The position numbers were made by a program, and so were the translations under genes. Shown one piece after another: positions 17,543-26,376 of a stretch of 64,000 bases of DNA; position 1 is the first letter of the stretch; each line of letters opens with the position of its first letter. The stretch is taken from NCBI GenBank assembly GCA_963727915.1, contig CAVSID010000004.1, positions 186,001 through 250,000 of the forward strand. Direction: 5' to 3'. Source of the stretch: CAWAND01 sp963727915 (lineage in GTDB: Bacteria > Chloroflexota > Anaerolineae > Anaerolineales > E44-bin32). The notes beneath the pieces were generated by a model that worked only from the letters and a program-made list of their open reading frames with translations, was not told where the DNA came from and searched no databases.

Positions 17543-18783
17543 TCAGGCCCGTGGAACGAGGCGCAAGAACCGGCGTTTCCCCACTCGGAGCACGGCCGGG
17601 GCGTCCAATCGGACGGGTTGATCGCCGTCGTCGACTACTGCTCTCATCCAGCTTGACTCCGTTCTGCTGGATCAAGCGCCTGGCCTGACTTTTGGACGGC
17701 ACCAGCCCGGATTCGACCATGACATCCACCAGGGTCTGTCCCGGCTGAAGGGCATACTCAGGCATATCTTCCGGGATTCCCTGATCCTGGAAGACCGTGC
17801 GGAAGGCGGCTTCGGCTTCGACGGCTGCCTCCTCCCCGTGGTAGATGCTGACAATCTCGTGCGCCAGCTCCAGCTTGGCATCTCGCGGGTGAAGGTCTCC
17901 CGTCCGCATGGCGATTTCCCGTTCGGCGATCTCCGAGCGGCGTCCATCGAGTGACCATGCGGAAGTAGGCCGGCATGGCTCGGTCGGGCAGGCTCATCAC
18001 CTTGCCGAACATGTCTTCCGGCGAGGCCAGCAGGGCGATGTGATTGCCCAGCGACTTGCTCATCCGGATGTCGCCATCCGTGCCCGGGCAGGATCCCCAT
18101 CAGGATGCCGATGTTGGGTTTGGCACCCATGGCCTCCATCAGCTTTCGCCCGGCGGTGATGATGTTGAACAGCTGCTCGAACCCGCCGATCTGGACGTCC
18201 GTGCCCAGATGATAAGCATCATAGGCTTGCATCAGGGCGTAGAAGAACTCGTGCACGTAGATCGGATCGCCTTCATCGAAACGCCGCGGAAGGTATCTCG
18301 CGTGAGGAACTGCTGGATGGTGAAGTTGGAGGCCATCTTGATCACGTCGGCAAAGCTGAACTCGGAGAGCCAGGTGTCATTGTATTCCACACGCGTGATG
18401 TCGGGATCGAGGATCTTGAACGCCTGCCGGGCGTATGTTTCGGCGTTGTAGGTCGTCTCCTCCAACGTGAGCTGCGGCCGAAGTTCATCTTTGTCCGAAG
18501 GGTCGCCGATCAGTGATGTGTAGCGACCGATGACGAAGATCACCTCATGCCCCAACTCTTGGAACTGGCGCATCTTGCGCATCGGGCACGGTGTGTCCCA
18601 AGTGAAGATCCGAGGTGCGCGGGTCGAAGCCGCAGTACACCTTCAGAGGCCGGCCCTCTTGGCCTCAGCTTCCATCAGACGCGCTCGAAGCTCATCGGCC
18701 ATCGCCTTTTGCAGGTTGTCGTCCCCGTATTCTGTACCCTGCATCAACAGGGCAACCTGGTCGTCGATGCTCATCTTCGTCAT
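17543..18783 (-). CDS. tyrS: Tyrosyl-tRNA synthetase; about five indels
   Basis: TyrRS charges tRNA-Tyr. Pieces in three frames assemble to a full protein of about 413 residues: MTKMSIDDQVALLMQGTEYG at the start, GHEVIFVIGRYTSLIGDPS and YARQAFKILDP in the Rossmann fold, DAYHLGTDVQIGGFEQLFNI for tyrosine binding, MSKSLGNHIALL as the KMSKS signature, and a C-terminal S4 domain (DVMVESGLVPSKSQARRLIQ, QNGVKLDE) that ends VGKRRFLRLVPRA at 17543. The start at 18783 gives the normal N-terminus. Divergent from alaS, with a TATAAT about 60 nt upstream. Confidence 0.9.
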
Positions 18784-18844
18784 AGGCTGTCTTCCACTTG
18801 TTGGTCCTGACGCTCGAACGTTGTCAGCCAAATCCGGCTGGGCG

Positions 18845-18850
18845 ATTATA
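18845..18850 (-). promoter_or_regulatory. -10 box of tyrS
   Basis: TATAAT on the minus strand, about 60 nt before the tyrS ATG; the -35 position reads GTGGTT at 17-nt spacing, a poor match. Confidence 0.4.
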
Positions 18851-18893
18851 CCTTGACATCACGCTGCAACCACCGTCGGCATAGTGCCCCGCG

Positions 18894-18923
18894 TTGATGG
18901 GCAGGCATCTCCTGGCGTATAAT
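18894..18923 (+). promoter_or_regulatory. alaS promoter
   Basis: TTGATG (18894-18899), 18-nt spacer, TATAAT (18918-18923). The ATG is at 18947 with GGGAGG 5 nt before it, so the leader is short but has a ribosome-binding site. Confidence 0.65.
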
Positions 18924-18946
18924 CCGCAGTCGAGCCGGGAGGGCGT

Positions 18947-21707
18947 ATGTCACCAAGCAAGAAGACCATATCCAACCCACTGACGAGCTCGGAAATCCGC
19001 CAATCCTACTTGGATTTCTTCGCCGAGCGCGGCCACACCATCGTACCTTCCGCCTCCCTTGTACCTGGCGGCGATGAGACGCTACTCTTCACCAATTCAG
19101 GCATGGTGCAGTTCAAAGACATCTTCTTGGGCAGCGGCAAGCGCCCCTACACTCGGGCGGTCGATTCCCAGAAGTGCATGCGCGTCGCAGGCAAGCACAA
19201 CGACCTCGACGACGTCGGTCGGGACGACATCCATCACACATTCTTCGAGATGTTGGGCAACTGGTCCTTCGGCGACTACTACAAAGCAGGAAGCCATTTC
19301 CTGGGCTTGGACGCTGCTGGCCGACGTCTGGGGCCTTCCCAAGGGACAGCTCTACGCAACCTGCTTCGAGGATGAGTTCGATCAGATCCCGCGCGACGAC
19401 GAAGCCGCCGATATCTGGCGGGCTCAGCCGGGCTTCGACCCCGAACACGTCCTCTTCTTCGGCCGCAAAGACAATTTCTGGGAGATGGCCGAAACCGGGC
19501 CGTGCGGTCCGGACAGCGAGATCCATCTCGACCGCGGTCCCGAGTATTGCGACAAGCAGGAAGTCGAGGGCCACGTCTGCCGCGTCAACGGTGACTGCCA
19601 GCGCTTCCTCGAACTGTGGAACCTGGTCTTCATCCAATACAACCGCCTCAGCCCGGATGAGCTTGAGCCACTCCCGGCCAAGCATGTCGACACCGGCATG
19701 GGCTTCGAGCGCATCGTCTCCGTGCTCCAGGGTGTGAAATCCAACTACCAGACCGACCTCTTCCAGCCTTTGCTGAACCGCGTGCAGTCGATGGCCGGGC
19801 ATTCGGACGACGAGCGGGCCGCCCTGCTCACCCCTTACCGGGTGATCGCCGATCACGCCCGGGCCGCCACTTTCCTCATCGGCGACGGCGTGGTCCCCGG
19901 CAACACGGGCCGCAACTACGTCTGCCGGATGATCATCCGGCGTGCCAGCCGCTTCGGCAGCTATGCCGGGTTCAGCGAGCCGTTCCTGGCCGAGGTGGCC
20001 GAAACGGTGATCGACCACTACGGCGACGCCTACCCAGAGATCAGGCAGAACCGCGACACAATTGTGAAAACCATCACAAGCGAAGAGCGGCGCTTCCAGC
20101 GCACCCTTGAGGCCGGCGTGGCCCATCTGATGGATGAACTTGCAGGCGGTCAAGGCAGCCGGCAAGAACATTCTGTCGGGAGCAGCCGCATTCGAGCTCT
20201 ACGCCACCTTTGGGCTGCCATTTGAGATCACCCGCGATATTGCACGCGAGCAGGGCACGGACACCGACAGCGAAGGTTTCCTCCAGGCAATGGAAACCCA
20301 TCGTGAGGTCTCCAGCGCTGAGAACGGCGACCACGAAGTCCGAGGCTTCCGACATCGAGGTCTACCAGGCGCTGCTCGATCGCCTTCAGGCCGAGGGCCG
20401 ATTGGACAGCGACGGGGTGGCCCACGACCCCTACTACGGCCTGGAAACCGAGGGGCCGGTGCTGGCGATGGTGGTCGACGATGAAGCCGGTTGAACGGGC
20501 CGAGGCTGGCCAGGACGTGGCGGTGGTCCTGCGCGGCCACACACTTCTATGTCGAAGGCGGCGGACAGGTGTCCGACACCGGCTCGATCGTCTCCGTCGA
20601 TGAGCCGCGCTGGCACATCCGCGTGAATCGACGTCCGCCGCCCCGTGACCGGCCTAGTCGTTCACATCGGCCGGGTCGAGCGGGGCCAGCCGGCCGTAGG
20701 CGACCTGGCACTGGCGGCTGTCGATGAAAGCCGGCGCATGGACATCATGCGCAACCACACCGCCACCCACCTGCTCCACGCCGCCTTGCAGGCCGTTCTC
20801 GGCCGGCACGCTCGCCAGGCAGGCTCGCTGGTGGCGCCCGATCGGCTCCGTTTCGACTTCAACCATCCGGATGCTATGACACGGGCTGAGTTGGATCGGG
20901 TCGAGTCGATGGTCAACGATGCCATCCTGGACGACTTTCCGCTGCACATCGAATACAAGCCCCGCGAGAAGGCCATCGACGAAGGCGCCATGGCGCTCTT
21001 CGGCGAGAACTACGGCGCAACCGTCCGCACGATCCAGATCGGCGAGCCTGAGCGACTTTCCTACGAACTTTGCGGTGGGACGCACGTGCCGTCGACCGGC
21101 GTGATCGGCCTGTTCGTGATCGTCAGCGAGAGCAGCGTTGCAGCCGGGATCCGCAGGATCGAAGCCCTGACCGGGCGAGGCGCCCTGGAATGGATGAAGC
21201 GCCGCCGAGGATCAGTTGGACCGACTGGCGGAGACTTTGCGCACAACGCCGGACGCCGTGGGGGATCGGGTGGCCGGATTGATCGCCGAGCGCGACGCCG
21301 CTCGCCAGCGAACTCGAGGCGGCCACGGCCAAGCAGCGCCTCCGAAACCTTCGCCGAGCTCGAGCCGACCGATGTCGGCTGGCGTGCCGGTGCTCGCCGC
21401 CCAGATTCCCAACGCCGACGCCGATGTCTTGCGCCAGCTCGCTGATCGATTTCGCGATCAGCACCCCAGCGGCGTCATCGTCCTGGCGTCGGCCCACGAA
21501 GGTCGTCCGATCATTGTCGCTGCCGTCACCAAGGATCTGGTGGCACGCGGCTTGCATGCCGGTCAATTGGCCAAGGCGGCCGCCGAGCGTGTGGGCGGCG
21601 GAGGCGGCGGCAAGCCCACCCTGGCGCAGGCCGGCGGGGTCGACGTCGACCATATCCCCGACGCCCTGGCCCTGGTGCCCGACTGGGTTGCAGATCACCT
21701 CGAGTGA
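18947..21707 (+). CDS. alaS: Alanyl-tRNA synthetase; about eight indels
   Basis: AlaRS charges and edits tRNA-Ala. Segments in three frames assemble to about 915 residues: aminoacylation domain with SYLDFFAERGHTIVPSASLV, LFTNSGMVQFKDIFLG, MRVAGKHNDLDDVG and ETGPCGPDSEIHLDRG; the tRNA-recognition helices with VIADHARAATFLIGDG and YVCRMIIRRA; an editing domain with FYVEGGGQVSDTG, NHTATHLLHAALQAVLG and the zinc motif YELCGGTHVPSTG; and a C-terminal oligomerisation domain with GVDVDHIPDALALVPDWVAD. Breaks fall near 19310, 20145, 20340, 20490, 20600, 21190-21340. The enzyme is essential, so the breaks are almost surely errors. It starts a probable operon with the next three genes. Confidence 0.93.
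20062..20079. promoter_or_regulatory. CRP-like palindrome inside alaS
   Basis: Exact TTGTGA-AAACCA-TCACAA within the alaS coding sequence (encodes TIVKTIT). Position inside a gene makes a direct operator role doubtful, but it matches three other exact copies in the window. Confidence 0.35.
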
Positions 21708-21737
21708 GGTGATCTGGCAGCCGGAAGCTGACGGCCG

Positions 21738-23241
21738 GTGAAAGTTCAACTTCTGTATCTCGATCCCCATGATGACCAGGTCTCCGTCCGGGACAAGATG
21801 GGATGGGTCAAAGCGCCGCGCCTGCTGGTCGTCTGGCCGCGCCGTGGCCGCGTGCTTTCCAGCCGCCTGGATCTGACCCTGATTCAAGCGCCAGGCGGCC
21901 CGCCAAGGCGCCAAGCTCGGCCTGGTGACCTTCGACCCCGACGTGCGCGACCACGCTCAGGATCTGGGGATCCCCGTTTTTGATTCGGTTGACTTGACCC
22001 CGGAAGCCATCTGGCTGGCGGCTGATGCGGCCACGCCAGCCTTCGAAAAGACGAAGCCGGATCGTGAACGGCTGGCAGATCCCCCCCACCTGGCGGCCGC
22101 CAGGCGAAAGCCCGCCACCGCGCTGGGCGAGATTCGGACGTTGGACAGCATTTGTGGTCGGTACAGTGGCTGTGGCGGGTCTGATCGCCGCCCTCGGTCC
22201 CAGCGCCACCGTCGTGGTCACCCCCAAGACGACGCTGCTGCGGACGCAGTTCCAGTATGGCTCGATCCAGAGGCGGACACCCTTACCGCGGACAACCATA
22301 TCCCGGCCGAGCGCCGCAGCCTGGATGTCTCCGGAGAGCTCCGCATCCCGGCTAGCGGGAAGATCTCCGTTCCTGCCTCGCCGGCCGAGGGGACGGTTGT
22401 GTTCACCAACCTGGGCCAGGATTCGATCACCCTGCCCAGCGGAACTGGTGTGCGGGCGGATACCCCGGACCAGCCCCGATTCGTGACGCAGGTGCCAGTG
22501 ACCCTGGTGGCCGGAGCCGGTTCACAGGCCACCGTCGCTGTTCGGGCGGCTCAGGACGGCACGCAGGGCAATGTGCCGGCGGAGTCCATCGGGTCGATCG
22601 AGGGCCCACTCGGACTCCAGGTGTCGGTCACCAACCGGAACCCACTCGGGGCGGGAGCCGAGTCCGTCAAACCGGCTGTCACACCTACCGATTTGCGCCA
22701 GCTAGACGCCCAGCCTGCAGGCGCAGCTCCTCGACCAGGCTGCAACCGATTTCTCGAAGCCAACTGGGCGATGGCGAGGCCTGGGCTCCGGCCAGCCTGC
22801 AGATCGACCGTACACTGGACAAGAACTTTGACGCCCAACGCGGACGACGTGGCTCAGAGCGTATCGCTCACCTTGAAACTCGAGGTGTCGGGCCTCATCT
22901 ACCATCCTCAGACCGTGCAGGCCGCCGGGCTGCGTGCGCTGGCCGCCGAGATCCCCCAAGGCAAGCAGCCTGTCCCGGGCACGGCCAGCGCGAGCGCCGT
23001 CCCGGTGGTTGATCGGCCAGAGCTCCTGGACGTGACCGCCAAGGAATCCCTTTATGACGATCTTCCCCGGCAAGAGCTGATCGGCGCGATCGCCGGCCAG
23101 CCGCCGGAGGCCGTGACCGGCCTCATCGCATCCCGCTACCCCGGCGCGGCGGTAGCCCTCGACCTCCGTCCCACCTGGCTACCTCGCCTCCCCTGGCTCC
23201 CGACTCGCATCGTCGTGCGAACGGCCTGGGAAGGGCGCTGA
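21738..23241 (+). CDS. Baseplate J/gp47-like membrane protein; about four indels
   Basis: Starting at a GTG 31 nt after alaS, the assembled protein is about 500 residues. The first 100 (VQLLYLDPHDDQVSVRDKMG, RLLVVWPRRGRVL, GLVTFDPDVRDHAQDLGIPV) form a small alpha/beta domain. A single membrane helix follows (WTAFVVGTVAVAGLIAALG, near codon 140), then an extracytoplasmic baseplate_J-like beta domain with RRSLDVSGELRIPASGKISV, EGTVVFTNLGQDSITLPSGT and TVAVRAAQDGTQGNVPAESI. Similar proteins are annotated baseplate J/gp47 in Chloroflexota genomes, to my knowledge without a known function. No other phage gene is nearby, so a prophage origin is unlikely. It sits between alaS and ruvX. Confidence 0.72.
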
Positions 23242-23245
23242 GAGC

Positions 23246-23640
23246 ATGGGCCGGGTCTTGGCGGTGGATCCAGGCGATGTGCGTATCGGCCTGGCAGTCA
23301 GCGATCCGTACGCGCACCATCGCCCGGCCTCTGAAGATCATCAAACACCGATCCCGCGACCAGAATGCGGCCGCCATCGCCCAAGAAGCATCGTCGCAGG
23401 GCGCCGACCTGATACTGGTCGGTCTGGCACTCGACCAGGACGGCCAGGTCGGCCACCAGGCCCGCAAGGCCCTGCGCCTGGTGGACGCCCTGCGCAAGAC
23501 AACCACCATTCAGGTTGCTGTTTGGGACGAAAGTGGCTCAACCCAACAGGCGCTTGACCTCGGCGGTCTGGCTGCGGAGTCAGGTTGACGCTCAGGCAGC
23601 TGCCGTCCTGCTGCAGGAGTATCTGAATGCCCAAACATAG
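23246..23640 (+). CDS. ruvX: RuvX/YqgF Holliday-junction resolvase-like nuclease; two or three indels
   Basis: RuvX family proteins are RNase H-fold nucleases acting on Holliday junctions or pre-16S rRNA 5' ends. The first strand VLAVDPGDVRIGLAVSDP carries the catalytic Asp and the RIGLA signature. The next segments, RPLKIIKHRSRDQNAAAIAQ and GADLILVGLALDQDGQVGHQ, and the C-terminal VDAQAAAVLLQEYLNAQ with the last catalytic Asp, are in other frames. Corrected length is about 131 aa, normal for the family. It overlaps the start of mltG by 14 nt. Confidence 0.85.
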
Positions 23641-24758
23641 GCGTCAGGCCTCGTGTCTGGCCCTGGGCTGTTTCGGCGCCATCTTGTTCGGCCTGTTGTT
23701 GGCCGGCGGCGTCGCCTTTGCCCTTTCTGGTTCAGAGGACCTGGGTCCAGCGGACGCCTCCCTCGATCTGCCGCAGCGGGCCGCGCTGGCCGTATATCTC
23801 AGGCTGAGAGCGCCTGATCTTCTTGCACCCGGCGGGATACCAGGCGACACGGTCACCCTCGACGTCCAGCCCGGCATGACCGCCTCCGAGGTGGTGGACT
23901 CACTCATGGCACAGGGGATCGTCCGAGACGGTCAACTCCTCAGTCTGTACTTGCGTTATCGGGGCTTCGACCGCGGGGTTCAGGCCGGGCGCTACCGGAT
24001 CGAAGGTTCGATGAGCTTGCGCCAGATCGCCGAGACGCTGCAGTCGGCCACGGCCCAGACCGTGCAGGTCACCATTCCCGAGGGTTGGCGGCGAGAGCAG
24101 ATCGCCGCCGCGCTTGGCGGCGAGCGAACTGGCCATTAGCTCCGACACCTTCCTGCGCACGACACAGCTCACCCCGAACGGCTTTTCGTTCAGCAGCCAG
24201 ATCCCGGCCGGCGGAACGGTTGAAGGCTTCTTGTTCCCGGACACGTACCTGTTCGAACCGGGAACCAATCCGGTCGAAGCCGCCCAAGCCATGCTTGTCA
24301 ATTTCGATAAGCGGGTGACGCCGGAAATGCGCTCCGGGTTCGGGGCCCAAGGGCTGAGCCTGTACCAGGCAGTCACTCTGGCATCGATTGTGGAACGCGA
24401 AGCGGTCTTGCCTGACGAACGCCCCAAGATCGCATCGGTCTTCTTGAACCGGCTTTCTCAGGGCCTCAACCTCGACGCCGATCCAACCATCCAGTATGCC
24501 CTGGGCTTGCAGCCGGATGGCAGCTGGTGGAAGACGGCGCTCACTTCCAGCGACTTGAGCCTGGACAATCCGTACAACACGTACGTCTACTCCGGGCTCC
24601 CTCCCGGCCCGATCTGCAACCCCGGTCTGGCCTCTCTGCAGGCCGTCGCGCACCCGGCTGACACGCCCTTCTTCTATTTCCGTGCGGCTTGTGATGGCTC
24701 CGGGCGGCACCAATTCGCCAAGACCTACGAGCAGCACCTGCAGAACGCCTGCCCCTGA
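23627..24758 (+). CDS. mltG: Endolytic murein transglycosylase MltG (YceG); one indel
   Basis: MltG cuts nascent glycan strands in the membrane and so sets strand length. The protein (about 377 residues) has a signal-anchor helix (about 10-35, FGAILFGLLLAGGVAFAL), a LysM-like domain (DVQPGMTASEVVDSLMAQGI, GRYRIEGSMSLRQIAETLQS) and the YceG catalytic domain with GTVEGFLFPDTY, LASIVEREAVLPDERP (catalytic Glu), NPYNTYVYSGLPPGPICNPG and a terminal HQFAKTYEQH. The frame changes once near 24120. Together with the SEDS/PBP fusion it provides glycan synthesis and processing functions in this window. Confidence 0.92.
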
Positions 24759-24778
24759 CGCACCCTGGTCCGGGATGC

Positions 24779-24807
24779 AAAAACCGCCCTGCCGGTTGGC
24801 AGGGCGG
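24779..24807 (-). terminator. Rho-independent terminator of the sigma factor gene
   Basis: CCGCCCTGCC-GGTT-GGCAGGGCGG (24784-24807), a perfect 10-bp stem; on the minus strand it is followed by TTTTTGC. It may also stop mltG transcripts from the other side. Confidence 0.85.
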
Positions 24808-24832
24808 ATGCTGTTCACGCTAAGCGCAATGG

Positions 24833-26083
24833 TCAGCTGAGGTAGTCCGCCAGCTTGTGGCGCAGGCTCGGGTGCCGCAGCCGCCGCAGCGCCTGGGCTT
24901 CGATCTGCCGTACACGCTCCCGGGTCACGCCCATTTTGCGGCCGACCTCTTCCAGGGTGTAGCTCTCGCCGTCGCCCAGGCCGTAGCGAAGCTGCAGGAT
25001 GCGGGCTTCGCGCGGGGGCAGGCTTTCGAGGATCTCGCCCATATGCTGCTTGAGCAGATGCTCGGTAGCCACCTCGGGCGGCGCCGGGGCTTCCTCGTCT
25101 TCCACGAAATCGCCCAGGAAGGAGTCTTCCTCGTCGTCGATCGGCCGCTCGAGCGAAAGCGGCCGGCGCGAGACCTCCATCATCTGTTCGACCTTTTCGG
25201 AGGGCACGTCCAGCACCTCGGCCAGCTCATCGACCGTCGGCGAGCGGCCCAACTCCTGGGTCAGGCGGTGGGACAGGCGCAGCATCTTGTTGATCTGGTC
25301 GCCCATGTGCACCGGGAGACGGATAGTCCGCCCCTGATCGGCGATGGCCCGAGTGACCGCCTGGCGAATCCACCAGGTGGCGTAGGTCGAGAACTTGTGG
25401 CCACGCTTGTAGTCAAACTTCTTAGTGGCGCGGATCAGCCCGATGTTGCCTTCCTGGATCAGGTCGAGGAAGGGCACCCCGCGGCCGATGTACTTCTTGG
25501 CTACGCTGATCACCAGCCTCGAGTTGGCCAGGACGAGGTGCTCGCGAGCCGCCCAGCCGTCTTCGATGAGACGCTGCAAATCGCGCCGGCGGTCCTCGTT
25601 GCGAACGCCCTTCCGCCACCTCGGTCCGTGCGTCACGGCCGCGCTCAATACGCTTGGCCAGCATCACTTCTTCCTCGCCGGTCAACAGAGGCACATCCCC
25701 TACCGAGTTGAAGTACAGATCGACGTTATCATCGATATTGACGCGCGACAGATCAACGCCCGGCCTCGACTTCCGGCCCGTCGTCATCGTCCTCGCCGGA
25801 TCCACCATCGTTCGCCTTGTCGGCGGCATCGACGTCATCCAGGTACTGGACGCCGGCACCCAACAGGGCCTCGTAGACTTCGTCCAACTGCTCGACGTCC
25901 TGCTCGGCTTCGGGGAAGAACTGCAGGATGTCATCGATCGTGACGTACCCGCGCTCTTTCCCCAGCTCGATCAGCTGGGTAATGGCAGGTGCTTTCCTCC
26001 TCAGCCGCCATCGGCTCATCGATCATGGTCTCTTCGACTTCGGCCTGTGGCTTGCCGTTTCTTGACTTCTTAGACTTTGCCAT
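24833..26083 (-). CDS. rpoD: Primary RNA polymerase sigma factor; about three indels
   Basis: This is a group 1 sigma-70 of about 415 residues. Region 1.1 is present (ITQLIELGKERGYVTIDDIL), then region 1.2 (DNVDLYFNSVGDVPLLTGEE), region 2 (ANSRLVISVAKKYIGRGVPF, LDLIQEGNIGLIRATKKFDY, HKFSTYATWWIRQAVTRAIA), region 3 (RTIRLPVHMGDQINKM) and region 4 with SLPPREARILQLRYGL and the helix-turn-helix GVTRERVRQIEAQALRRLRH. The acidic stretch between regions 1.1 and 1.2 (EDDDDG) is common in this family. Frame breaks are near 25600, 25760 and 26000. Start chosen at the Met before AKSKKSRNGKP. A near-consensus promoter with an adjacent palindrome lies upstream. Confidence 0.93.
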
Positions 26084-26213
26084 CCTGTTTCCCATTTCGC
26101 TACCCGGTACGGATTTCGGCTCCCCCACGCGACATCATTCGGCCGATTCACCCGGCTTCGTTTACCGCGATGAAGCTTCTTGACTGCTCAGGGGAAGAAA
26201 TTTGTATAACTTT

Positions 26214-26243
26214 ATTTTAGAAAATTGGCGACCCGATTGTCAA
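26214..26243 (-). promoter_or_regulatory. Promoter of the sigma factor gene
   Basis: On the minus strand perfect TTGACA (26243-26238), 18-nt spacer, TAAAAT (26219-26214). The leader would be about 125 nt. An AT-rich stretch surrounds it, unlike the GC-rich flanks. Confidence 0.7.
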
Positions 26244-26246
26244 GCG

Positions 26247-26268
26247 CTTCGTGACAATTTTCACGAAG
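26247..26268. promoter_or_regulatory. Palindrome abutting the sigma-gene -35 box, CRP-like variant
   Basis: CTTCGTGA (26247-26254), six bases, TCACGAAG (26261-26268): an 8-bp perfect inverted repeat that starts 3 nt upstream of the -35 box. The centre is about 50 nt before the expected transcription start. It is a symmetric variant (CGTGA-N6-TCACG) of the CRP-like motif seen elsewhere. Confidence 0.55.
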
Positions 26269-26376
26269 TCAGGGCCGCGAAAAACGTCGCCATAGTATAC
26301 AGGAGAATTCTCATTTGTCTACCTTAGAATAGGATTAGATTTGAAACGCATCCTTGCAGCCGATTGGAGTCAACCT

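Noticed and set aside
21738..23241. Prophage remnant suggested by the baseplate J-like domain.
   Set aside because: No other phage structural, replication or integration genes are near, and the gene sits in a conserved housekeeping neighbourhood with a membrane anchor.
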